In this document: positions 43,939 to 55,907 of the stretch, one piece after another
Numbering within the stretch: the stretch's first letter is position 1
Layout: the number at the start of each line of letters is the position of its first letter
Assembly: GCF_000090795.2 (NCBI RefSeq)
Contig: NW_003546257.1
Location: forward strand, 235,809 to 299,808
Source: Amphimedon queenslandica
Taxonomy: Eukaryota; Porifera; Demospongiae; Haplosclerida; Niphatidae
Reading direction: 5' to 3'
DNA: 64,000 nt
Program-made: the position numbers and the translations under genes
The notes under the pieces: model-generated
Told to the model about the DNA's origin: nothing
Databases searched by the model: none
The model's input: the letters and a program-made list of their open reading frames with translations, nothing else

Positions 43939-44324
43939 CTTTTTCTCTTTGGAAAACAATGCCAATGGACTTTTTTAGAATCAATTGATAAGGAGAGAAA
44001 TCCTTCGTAGCCGAAATGTACTCTTAATCTTGGTACTCGTGAAATGGTCAACTGTCTTGCCTTCAAGAGCTGTATCCGTGTGTCGACTGTCGACAAAGAA
44101 GAAAGCAAGTGATTGTTTTAAATAAGGTAGATCACGCGACATACGTAATACACTAGTACCAAAAATAGTACACGTTACTAAAAATACATCAATCAAACTT
44201 GAGTTTGCTGTGGAATGGTAGTATGATTGCTGTAATTATAATTAATATAATGATATTTAAATATAAAAATGCATTATAATTTGAAGTATTTAAAAACCTA
44301 AATGGATAAAAGATTATTATAATT
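43939..44324. other. Intergenic stretch between member I and the TRAF7 3' end
   Basis: It contains the partly palindromic TGTCGACTGTCGACA at about 44090. The 71-residue minus-strand frame at 43981-44196 has no support. Confidence 0.4.
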
Positions 44325-44709
44325 TTAAAAGCTCATTATTGTTACTTTTATTTCCTCATCTTCTGATCCAGTGAATACAGCATCATACCACACTGCCATT
44401 GACTGAACTGCCTTCTCGTGCCTCTTAAGAGCCTGTATCGGTAACATGTTCTCTAAATCCCACACCTTGAGAAAGATACAGAGCATAAATACAACTCACA
44501 CATTTTTTGAATTTGAATTTGATAGGTATATTACCCACCTGAACAGAGTAATCAGAGGAGCCTGAGAACATGTAGACGCCAGCTTGTGATTCTGTTACCT
44601 TAAGTACAGTCACACTACCAATATGACCAGTTAGTGTCGCAACATGATTGAGTGATGTGTTACTATAAACTTGAATATTCTGATTATGTGTACCTGAGAG
44701 GAGAGAGAG

Positions 44710-44781
<72 letters not shown>

Positions 44782-47594
44782 GAGGGAGAGAGAGAGTAAG
44801 GCTTATATATGTCACTTTTTGTATTGTACCTACCAACTATGAGGTATTTCTTGGTAACAGCAAGTGAATAAATGGCTCCATAGTTCAGACCCATTTCATT
44901 AACGAGACTAAAGTTTCCACCAACTTTCCACACGTGTAGTTTGTTATGAGAGCCAGTATAAAGAAAATCCTGTTAGTAATGAAGTAATGTAACCGTATGT
45001 AACTATGAGGATACCTTTCTTTTATCGTGTGCCATTGCTCTGATCCAGTGCGAGAGACCCTCCTTAGATCCTATGCTATGAATCTCATTAAGTGTGATCG
45101 GGTCCCAGAACTATAAAAATAATATTACATTGAATTTTAATTCTTGAGTGAGCAAGAGTTGTTTCTTCCTGCTTACTTTAATTGAAGCGAATGATGAAGT
45201 TATGACATAATCTTTAGTGCATAGCATTGCACTCACAATACCTTCATGAGCATTCTAACAAACAACAAGTACAATATATAAAAATTTTATATAAGCTTCT
45301 CTTATTTTTCTTACTTCTACTTTCTCCATTTCAGTTAGTGCTCCTAGTTGCCATGACTTAAGTGAAAGGTCGGTTCCTGTGCTGTATAATATACCACGCC
45401 CAACAGCTAAAAACATAGTCTGAAAGAGAAAATTAATAATGTATTTTTGTCTCATATTTTTAATTTAAAATTCTCTCGTCCCTCCTCCTCTGCCTCCTTA
45501 CAGCTTCTTTGTGTCCTTGAACAGTCTTTAGACAGCCTCTCCTGAGGTCAGCAATGTCCCACACTTTAATAGTACCATCACTGCTTCCACTGAATAGACA
45601 GTCTCCAGACGTAACCAACGACCATATGGTACCTTTATGACCTCTTTAATAAAAATAGAGAGTGGAATGAGGAGTGAGATACATACATCGTGTGTAATAA
45701 TCCATGCAAATTATGACATAATTAGTTTAATTACATGCACTATTGCACACATACATGTATATGCAATGATGAAATGTAATTATATTTTCTTTTACCTAAA
45801 TGTCCCAATGCATTTTAATGTAAAAGGCATCCTCCATACAAAAGGGCCTCTTTCAGCTTCTGGTAATACGGTCAGTGAAGTAACTGATGAGTATGAATCA
45901 GAAGACCATCTTCTTGGATCAACCATTGTCCTAATAATATAAGAAATATACATAGCTTATGGATCATGATGGATCATGATGTAGTGTACACATCATTATA
46001 ATCCTGGTGTTTTCCCTCTTTAGCAAGTGATAATGGCTAACAGTTTATTGTACCTTCTAGGATAAACTGGAGTCACATTTCCATCTCCAGTATTTGATTG
46101 GAATGGATGATGAGTTGCTGTTGTGAGTGGAGCTGGTGAGTGTGACTGGGTTGAATATTGTCCAGGAGCTCCTGCTATGCTGTTACTAGCACCACTCATA
46201 CTCCCTGTACGATACTGTCTTAACTTGACCGATTTAAAGGATTCCATTTCGGCCTCTAGTTTGTCCATACGTGAAGTTACTGTGGTAATAGTTCTAAGGG
46301 AAGAGTGACATAGATAAATACGTATTAAGTAATACCTTGATTGTTGTTCAATACGAGAGTATAGATCTTTCTTTTCTTCGTTTAGTCTATTGACTGATTT
46401 TATTGCTTTCGTCAATGAATCCTCTAGTTCTTTATTTTGAACTTTAACAACTTTTAACTATTGGGTTGAAAGAAAAGTAGTAAATGTACAGAAGAGTTGG
46501 TGTGTAGTAAGTATGTACCTCTTTCATTGTGAGAGCTAAAAGTTGTGACTCATCGTGATAGACACATTTAGCTTTATGGCTGACAATTTCATCTTTGTTA
46601 CCTTTGAAAGCACATCCTAAGAGAAAGGAGAGAGGGAGAGAGAGACTTTGTAACATGCGATGACTTGAGAAAGTTAAGTCACATTATAATGAAAGGGACT
46701 GGACGCTAATTGCAAGACTATGATTGAAATACCCTGTACTATAGTACAGAAACATTGGCCCGATTTTTAAGTAACTTTAAAAATTCGAAAAAATCTAATT
46801 TTGATCGGAATCAGCTCAAACTTGATATACAATATAAAAACATGTATGTGTATCAGAAAAATTATAAAAATGGAAAACTCTCTCTTAATCAATTTTGGAA
46901 AAATTTGGCCAAAAACCCTGTACTATAGTACAGGGACTTTGGCCCAATTTTGAAGCAACTTTAAAAATTCGTAAAAAATCTAAACTTGATCGGAATCAGT
47001 TCAAACTTGATATACAACATAAAAACATGTATATGTATCGGAAAAAATTATAAAAATGGAGAATTCTCTCCTAGTCATTTTTGACGAAATGCTATGCATA
47101 GTGTTAAACTTACCAAAATCAGTATAAGGACACGGAATGTTAGGGCAAGACAGAACGTGTTCATCTAATTCCCTCGTCCTAATTATCCCACACTCCTCCC
47201 CTCCCAGCGGACACCTCACGTGAGCGTAAGTACAGGATCTCTCATGTTCCTCTCTTGATCCCAACTTAAGTACCTCCGGACAGCCAGCGGGGTCTCTCTC
47301 GTAACTCAGCCCACCATCACGTGAGACGATCCCATAGCAGCAGTATATAGACAGGTCGTCTATTTGACCTATGACTGCTTTGTTGACCACTAACGAGCTT
47401 GATTCGCAGGCTATTCCATCAAGAGGGCAGGAGTTGCTTCCTTCCTTGGGGTCAATGCAAGGACGACAGAAAGTGTGTCCGCATTGAACTGATATAACTG
47501 GAGCGGTAAATACTCGTCTGCATATGGGGCAGATGAGAGCTGGAGGCTCCTCCAGGAATTTTGTCGGCTTGTCTTTTGCTCCCTTGGACGCCAT
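44325..47594 (-). CDS. TRAF7: TRAF7 E3 ubiquitin ligase homologue
   Basis: TRAF7 is a RING-type ligase acting with MEKK3 in MAPK and NF-kappaB signalling. Exon 1 (47114-47594) encodes the RING finger (CPICRRVFTAPVISVQCGHTFCRPCI, CPLDG, shown in parts) and TRAF-type zinc fingers (CSTYAHVRCP-like: CTYAHVRCPLGGEECG, HVLSCPNIPCPY). Later exons give a third finger (GCAFKGNKDEIVSHKAKC), a coiled coil (LEDSLTKAIKSVNRLNEEKKDLYSRIEQQ, in two pieces) and seven WD40 blades beginning GTFRGHKGTIWSLVTSGD and SSDGTIKVWD and ending with SDYSVQVWDLENMLPIQAL and GSEDEEIKV. Like other TRAF7 proteins it has no MATH domain. An intron carries a family R array, and another a long GA tract. Head to head with EXOC5. 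Confidence 0.95.
44698..44794. repeat. (GA)n microsatellite in TRAF7 intron
   Basis: About 95 bp of GA with a few A or G interruptions, lying between two WD40 exons. Similar CT tracts interrupt EXOC5 at about 50651-50706. Confidence 0.9.
46725..47085. repeat. Intronic tandem repeat (family R, palindromic subtype), TRAF7 intron 1
   Basis: Two units of about 190 bp. The core of the second is the perfect 20-bp palindrome CCCTGTACTATAGTACAGGG (46916-46935). Surrounding phrases (ttggcccaattttgaagcaact, gatcggaatcagctcaaactt, atacaa-cataaaaacatgtat) parallel the array in the TTLL intron. Confidence 0.85.
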
Positions 47595-47858
47595 TGCTGT
47601 ACAGCTGAGTGTTTCTATTTATAGCTTGTGTTATTTTTAGTATCTAGAGACACGTGAGAACGCGTGACTAGAGGTATCCTCACAAACAAAGAAGTAAATA
47701 CTTAATGGTGATTAAGACAAGATAGAAACAATCTGCTTAAGATAAATTTGTACAAATTAGTTGTAGAAGATGTGAAGAAAAAAACAATACAAACATTATG
47801 CAAATTTTGCAACACCAGCCACTCCTCCGCATGATCACGTGATCCAGCTAAAATCAAA
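47595..47858. promoter_or_regulatory. Divergent promoter TRAF7/EXOC5 with two CACGTG sites
   Basis: 264 bp separate the two start codons. CACGTG lies at 47651-47656, 57 bp from the TRAF7 ATG, and at 47836-47841 within TGATCACGTGATCA-like flanks, 18 bp from the EXOC5 ATG. No TATA box is visible. Confidence 0.6.
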
Positions 47859-50643
47859 ATGGCCGGAACAACTTACTCCTCTCAAACTTTAAAAGATTTT
47901 GAGCCAGTAAGAGAGAGACCTCTTTTCACATGTACACTAACCCTCTCTTCTACTCTTCCCCTTACTGTCATTCAGGAGTCTTTTGTCCTCGACAAATACA
48001 TAGAGAAATTGGCTCAGATGGATCCCAACACTGGCCTGGGACCATTGAGCAAAAAACAGGACATGCCTTTTGACTCTGAAGTGCTACTGGCATCCTTTAA
48101 AGTAAAAACAACAATAGATGAATGTAATCTTACATGTCTCTCTCTCCCCCTCTCTCTTTCTCTCTCATTAGACTAGTCTGGGTCATCTTCACGATCTCAG
48201 TGACAAGATCAACAAACGTGTTGAGAGATTAGAGTTTGTGTGCATGAAACAAGAGAGGGACCACCAGGCCCGTGTCAAAGAACTGGAACCAATGTTTCAA
48301 GTATGGGAATGAGAAAAGAGAGATTAATAAAACATTTAATGATACTATTACTATTACATTATGTCATTATTACATCATTATTTATTGTAGGATGCTTTTA
48401 GTGAGTTTCAAGTCCTTGAGGATCGTATTACGTACGTGGCACGTAAAGTGGTCCATCTTGGTGACCAGCTGGAGACATTGAACGCACACAGACAGAGAGA
48501 CATTGAGGCTCACAGGCTGATGGACATTTTATCAGAATTTAAGGAAAAATCCAAACCATCCTGTCCAGAATTTAATGACGCGACACGGGTAATTAATATT
48601 AGTGTGTGGGTGTGGTTTACGTTTCTATAGTTACCCGAAGCTGCTGATCTGATACACAAGTTACATACACTTGTATCTGAGCTGCCTAAAGCATTAGAGT
48701 AAGATAGGAATATACAACAAATGTACTTTTTATGGATCGTGTGTGTGTGTTTATGTACATAATGTTCCTTTTACCCTTTTTATTCTAATCCAGGTATCAA
48801 GAAATGAGAACTAATATTCTCGAGAGATATTTTGACATTCAGCAACAGCTGGTGGGTAAGTTCTGTGAAGCTCTCTCAAGCTCTGACGTCAAGAGAATGA
48901 GAGTTTATGCTTCGACGCTTCAGAATTTCCCTGAAGTAAGGAGACAGAGGAACACATAAATTGGATAATTTATGTATATTTATTTAACTCTATAGGGAGC
49001 CAAGACTTGTGTAATAAACTACATTGCTCACCATATCGCTGTGAGTTGGTATTAATTAACTATTATTATTTAATAACTATCATATCAGACTCTTAACCAG
49101 TCTGGTAGTACGGGAACTGAAGATGTTTTCAGGAACGTTGAGCAACGAAGTGCTAAGGTAAGGCGGAGTCACGTTTAGAGGTGTCACATGACTGTCACAT
49201 GATCAGGTATACAAGCAAACAGTCGAAGTGTTTGATGCGCCTGATGATATAATGATGAAATACATACAACAGGCTACTGAGAAATATCTTTTTGTGAGTA
49301 ATTGGATACTTTTAAATTGATATGTCAGCCATGATGGTTATAGGATCACGTTTCAAGAGAGCTCCAAGATGCTGGCAGTAATAATGTTGAGCAATACCTA
49401 CATAAACTATTTCAGCTTCATCTGAGGTATTTCAATATTACCGGAAACCGTGCTCTTTCAATTAGGGTAATTATGGTAGGGCAATGATCCTCAGAGACAG
49501 TTTAGCAAAGCTTGACAATAAATTTGATCGTGCGTTTTTAACAAAGTTACTTCGTGTGAGTTTGTTCAGCGACCATTTATCAGGATATGCCGAGTAAGGA
49601 AAATAATAATAGTAATGATGATGATCAACATTCTTTGCTAATTAGGTCAGAGGTCCATAATCTTGAGAAGAAATGTCAATTTTGTATCGAAGAATTCAAT
49701 TCATCAGTCGGGATTGTAAAGAAAGGAAACAACGTCAGGTATTCAATCATATGATACTCTCATCACCCGATGATGTCTCGTGTTGTTATATTGCAGTAGA
49801 GCAGCTGGTCAGCAGATGATACTGGACTCATTATCAAGTCCTGACGAAGCCTTTATATCGGAGAACGTGTGCACGAGCATACTGAGTGAATCTAAGAACT
49901 CAATTAAGAGATGCAAAGAGGTATATGACCATGAGAGAGAGAGTATATACATTATAGATGCATCTTGAATTACTGGTGTGTGTTTTTCTCTATTAGTTGC
50001 TGGTGGATAGGGAGCTCTCTCATGCAATGAGGGATATATTCCTGACTGTGTTTGGAGCTTTGTCTGATCACTTTACTACAGCTCTTGATCTTGCTAGTAA
50101 GTGATGTACACATACATGTATGTGTGTCATTAAAACCCATCCTTTTCTAGTCGACGTTAAAGTAGCCCCCACTGGTCTATTCCTTCAAGTTGTTGGTTGC
50201 GTTAATAAGAACATCCATCTTATAGAGAAACAGTTCAGAGAAATAATACTACCAGCCATTCAGTAAGAGATAGAGTATAATGTGTATATTCCACCCACCC
50301 CCCCTCTCTCTGTAAGGTATGCTCCTGTAGCAGCTGCTTGTAATGAAAAGAAGAGAAGTCACATGAGCAAACTAGAGACAAAGATTGAAGCTGGGACTGA
50401 GAAGTATTCTTAGAGAAGATTATTGTGCTCCATTATTCCTTGCTGCTGTAGGTCCATAACTGCCATGGTGGCATCACTCAGTCAAATATTATCAACTCAA
50501 AAGAAGACTGATTATAAACCTGATGAGCCTGGGATACCTCAAATGTCTTCAGTTAGTTTTTGACAGCTGCACATCCTTGACTCTTCCTTCACTTTTCCCT
50601 CTTCATTATTATCAATTGTGCCCTTCCTATTCACCTCTCTCTG

Positions 50644-50709
<66 letters not shown>

Positions 50710-51411
50710 CTCATTAGGTCTGTACTAAAGCTGTATCTCACATAACCCAATGTACCAAGGTCATCAAGATGTCATTCGATGGCAAGAATCAAGAGATTAT
50801 CCTCCTTGAGTTTGGCATCAGAGTCCATCGCGTTCTCTTTGAGCACATACTGACATTCTCTGTCAGCTCTGCAGGTTAAAATGATTGTAGTTATACCCCA
50901 TTGAATACATAAATTTTTGAATGTTTTATTTTAATATTATAATTGCAAATGATACCTTCTTGTATTATGTTACCATTCAAACATCTGTAGGTGCTATGTT
51001 CTTGATTTGTGATGTGAATGAATACAGAAAAGGACTTAAAGAATTTGGAGTGAGTACTATACCCAATTTTATTTCAGTGGTAAGCGATCATCTCTTTTTT
51101 TTAGATACATTTTCTTGACGAGGTCTTTGAGAACCTTCAGACCCTGTGCAACCTTTTTATAGTGAAACCTGAGAACCTGAAGCAAGTCTGCTCCGAAGAA
51201 CCTTATGTAAGGATGATATGGTGGAATGAAGAGTAGGGAGAGAGAGAGAGAAAGCAGGTTTTGTTAATTGTCACTGTTGTTGTGTATTGGGTTTGTTTTA
51301 AAATATTGTATGCGTTTATAGGTGAGATTTGATCGTGCTGTCATTACCAGAATGATTCAACTCAGAACTGATTATAAGACTTCTAAAATTGGAAAAATAT
51401 TCAACCATTGA
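47859..51411 (+). CDS. EXOC5: EXOC5/Sec10 exocyst subunit
   Basis: Sec10 is a core subunit of the exocyst, which tethers secretory vesicles to the plasma membrane. The gene has about twenty short exons. The N-terminal part reads ESFVLDKYIEKLAQMDP, the CorEx coiled coil LHDLSDKINKRVERLEFV and YVARKVVHLGDQLETLN (human YVATKVCHLGDQLEGVN). The middle includes EAADLIHKLHTLVSELPKAL and SSSDVKRMRVYASTLQNFP. The C-terminal bundle ends CNLFIVKPENLKQVCSEEP and MIQLRTDYKTSKIGKIF with the stop at 51409-51411. The ATG is at 47859. The first frame looks interrupted by a short intron near 47887-47973 between a leading MAGTTYSSQTLKDFEP and ESFVLDKYI. The 3' end is the source of a downstream tandem repeat. 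Confidence 0.94.
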
Positions 51412-52690
<1,279 letters not shown>

Positions 52691-52989
52691 GTTTCAACCA
52701 AAAGTCCATTAGGAGTATAATTATTGAATTATTGTTTCTCCCCTCTATTCTCTCTCTCTTAGGAGTATAAAATAGGACAAACTATAGCAATACAAAAGGC
52801 TGTGGCATGTATCTTCATGCCTGAATTTGTGCCAAATGTATTCTTGAGCTGCAATGACTGCTTTTGTTATTATTATAATTATTTAGTTAAAATAATAATA
52901 GATACTAATCAAAAAACTAAAACTGATACTAAGTTAAACTAAATGAGTTTTTGTGTCCAGTTGCCACTTTTCCATGGTCAATGTTATTT

Positions 52990-53492
52990 TCAGCACGGCA
53001 TGTCAGGATTGCATTGATGGCATGTAGCTCCCTGGTAATTTAGACTTGTGTGAAAGCTACTTCCACCTCCACAGCAGCATTGGATGTTACTTGGCTGTTG
53101 CTTTGAAAAAAAAGAATAATAGCTTTGATATGGGAAAAGGTGTGAATTGACAGATTTACATGTTGAAATGATAGTGCGACAAATATACCATAAACTATTG
53201 TTAAATTTATTTTCTGGCAATTTCCTATGAATCTGCATGTCTAGCATCTGTGTTCATGCATCCCATTTTTCAAGATTTTATATGAGCATACAAAACCACA
53301 CTGTTTGCTTATGGTTATAGTTTAACTACATGTACGTGGCACAACTGTTAAGATACCCTTCTACTGTTAAGAAGTACTTACAGTGTGGCTTCCAGTACAA
53401 TCTTCTGTATTGTAACAATTGACTGAGCTCCAGGCACCAGTGAGAGTCAAGCATACAGCCATTAGCAGAGCTACTGCAAGCAAAACCTTCAT
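52990..53492 (-). CDS. Secreted eight-cysteine peptide, copy 1
   Basis: Unrecognised 73-residue precursor in two exons, 53382-53492 and 52990-53100. MKVLLAVALLMAVCLTLTGA is a textbook signal peptide. The mature part of about 53 residues has eight cysteines: C-x5-C-x(many)-C-C-C-G-G-G, then C-x2-C-x5-C at the end. The first exon covers the signal and two cysteines, the second the other six. A TATA box lies 90 bp upstream. It has a close paralogue at 54985-55503 with the same exon layout. It could be a defence, signalling or matrix peptide; no known cysteine framework is assigned. Confidence 0.82.
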
Positions 53493-53581
53493 CTTTTCAA
53501 TTAATGGCAAACAATAACTCTTTCACTATGGTTTAAACTTTGGTAGCGTAGTAGAGTAGAATAGGAGACTACTAATCTGCA

Positions 53582-53589
53582 TTTATATA
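53582..53589 (-). promoter_or_regulatory. TATA box of secreted peptide copy 1
   Basis: TATATAAA on the minus strand, 90 bp before the ATG, within TATATAAATGCAGAT. The same phrase recurs upstream of copy 2. Confidence 0.65.
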
Positions 53590-54689
53590 GTGCTGCTCAC
53601 TTTTAACCACACCTCTCAATTTTCCAAATAGACACTACTAGTAGTAGACACACAGCATCTCTGATACAGGCCACTACCCAGAATCAATGATTCAAGTCTG
53701 ATGTCTATTTTGATACAGCCCTGACTGGCATCAGTGTTGAATCATGTCTGTTGCTATGGCTGATTATCATGATTGTATTGTATCATAGCTACTAGCTAGG
53801 CTGATTTAGTCAGGTGGGACCTGACCTTTGCTATGCAGGCTGCTCATGCAAAATCCATGATAAGGGATGTGTCAGGCTGGGTCATGATTGAAATGACTCA
53901 GATAAACATTCTTGGCTAAGTACTACATACAATCTAATCAGGCCAGTGAGGTCATACCACCTAACTTAGGCTAACTACATACATCACAATCATTGCCAGC
54001 TGTCAACAGCCCTTAATTGGAGTCTGTGTGCATATTAAATGCCCTGGAATGAATGATGATCACTCAATGTTTTAATTGTTCTGTTTATCAGGAAAATGCC
54101 TGAGGGGTGAGCATGAGCCATAAATTAACATGGTTTGAAATAAATTAATCCAGCTCTTAGTATTCTTTTTGAGACCATTACCTACATGCATCATTCAGAC
54201 CCCATCCTCATTGTTGCATGGGGTCTCAAGTCTGAACAGAGCAAACACACCAACACAACCAAAATAACCCAGTAAAAAGAACAAGAATGAGTGCTGCCAG
54301 TTTGACACATGCAAATAAAAAACAAAGCCAAACAACTTCTATTCAAGCTCTTCCACAATCTTAATAATGAGGACTAATCTAGAGGGGACTAAACTTCTAT
54401 CAAGTTTTCTTTCAGTTCTCAAACAAAAACTTGAAGTTGGTGGCAGACTGACTTGTTGTGAATCATTCACACGACTGTAGAATACCTTACCAAAAGAATC
54501 TTGTACTTTTCTTAAGTTACCGGTAGAGCTATTCGAGTAGCCTTTAGATAGCTCCCCTCTCTCTTATCTAGCTGTTAGCAAACTCAAACTGAGTTTGTTC
54601 CGTTTTAAAGCCACCATTTTGTTCATTGTGAACACACCCTCAAAATTAATTTTGTCCGCGTGGTCCAAATTTATCTACAGAGTCAAGAA
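53590..54689. other. Intergenic region between the two secreted-peptide genes
   Basis: About 1.1 kb without a convincing gene. It has several GATTCAAG/TGATT-type short motifs and an AT-rich tail. The promoter part upstream of copy 1 resembles that of copy 2 (cacctctcaattttcc at about 53610 and 55663). Confidence 0.45.
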
Positions 54690-54760
54690 AAGCTGACTGA
54701 GAGTAAAGCAGAGCTTCTCTGATCTGCAGGATTCAGGAATGGCAGAGCAGAGCTGACATG
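54690..54760 (-). pseudogene. Fragment resembling the last exon of the TTLL gene
   Basis: About 70 bp (gtcaagaaaagctgactgag..., gagcttctctgat, gcagagctgacatggctgg) match 56090-56160 of the neighbouring TTLL last exon at roughly 75%. It shows that the duplication that copied the secreted peptide also took, or was placed beside, part of the TTLL 3' end. Confidence 0.55.
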
Positions 54761-54984
54761 GCTGGATAGCATGCACTTTCATGCCTGAGTTTTGTCAAAA
54801 AGTAGCTTGATATATCCTTGAGCTGCAATGGCTGCTAATATTATTATTATATTTATTTTCAACTTAAAATTAATAATTATAGATACTACTCAAAAACTAA
54901 TACTAAATCAAACAAAATGAGTTTTTTGTAATTAAACAAAATGAGTTTTTGTGTCCATCAGTTCCCACTTTTCCATGGTTGACA

Positions 54985-55503
54985 TTATTTCCAGCATGGC
55001 ATGTTAGGATCACATACATGGCATGTAGCTCCCTCATAGTCTAGACTTGAATGAAAGCTTCTTCCACCTCCACAGCAGCATTGGATGTTACTTGCTTGTA
55101 CCTTTAAAAAAAGAATAATAGCTTTGATATGAGAAAAGGTGTGAATTGACAGATTTACACGTTGAAATGATAGTGTGACAAATATACCATGGATTAGCTA
55201 AATTCATTTTCAATTTCCTTTGAGCTGGCTCTGTCTACCATCTCTGTGTTCATACATCCCATTTTTCAAGACTTTATGGGTATACAAAACCACAGTTTGC
55301 TTATGGTTATAGTTTAACTACGTGTACATGACACAACTGTTAAGATACCCTTATACTGTTAAGATACCCTTCTACTGCTAAGAAGCACTTACAGTGTGGC
55401 TTCCAGTACAATCTCCTGTTTCATAACACCTGACTGAGCTCCAGGCACCAGTGAGAGTCAAGCATACAGCCATTAGCAGAGCTACTGCAAGCAAAACTTT
55501 CAT
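54985..55503 (-). CDS. Secreted eight-cysteine peptide, copy 2
   Basis: Unrecognised 75-residue precursor, exons 55393-55503 and 54985-55101. The signal peptide is identical to copy 1 and all eight cysteines are kept (SVRCYETGDCTGSH, then NIQCCCGGGRSFH, ATCHVCDPNMPCWK). Between the cysteines about ten residues differ, many by charge (N to R, N to D, Q to E), and two residues are added at the end. The intron sequence is well conserved between copies. A TATA box lies at 55620-55627. Confidence 0.82.
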
Positions 55504-55907
55504 CTTTTCAATTAATGACGAACAATAAGTCTCTTTCACAAAAGTTTAACCTTTGGCAGTTAGCTAGCTTGTAATAGAGTAGGAGTAGTAGAGTATTGGC
55601 CAATGTGACTGGATCTGCATTTATATATGCTGCATAAGACAGGCTTCACTTTTAGCCACACCTCTCAATTTTCCAACTACACATTTACAATTACAATCAT
55701 TGCCAGCTGTCAGCAGCCCTTAATTGTAGTCTCTGTGGCTGTGTCCATATTAAATTAAGTACATTAATGAGAACAATTATACACACAGATCATGTCCTAG
55801 AACCAATGACGTAGTACATGGCTACTCTAAAGTTTTAATTGTTATTTTTACCAGGAAAAAGCTTGATGGATATAAAAACTCATTACGAAAATTAATTAAA
55901 TCATGCA
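55504..55907. other. Intergenic region upstream of secreted peptide copy 2
   Basis: Holds the TATA box (55620-55627 on the minus strand) and AT-rich sequence up to the 3' end of the TTLL gene. No gene is seen. Confidence 0.45.
55620..55627 (-). promoter_or_regulatory. TATA box of secreted peptide copy 2
   Basis: TATATAAA on the minus strand, 117 bp before the ATG at 55503, within TATATAAATGCAGATCC. Confidence 0.6.

Noticed and set aside
43981-44196. 71-residue minus-strand frame upstream of member I
   Set aside because: No hydrophobic helix or motif shared with the array and no homologous neighbour.
46020-47594. TRAF7 next door as the direct partner of the P-x-[Q/E]-x-T tails
   Set aside because: The motif is bound by MATH domains and TRAF7 has WD40 repeats instead. 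Adjacency alone is not evidence of interaction.
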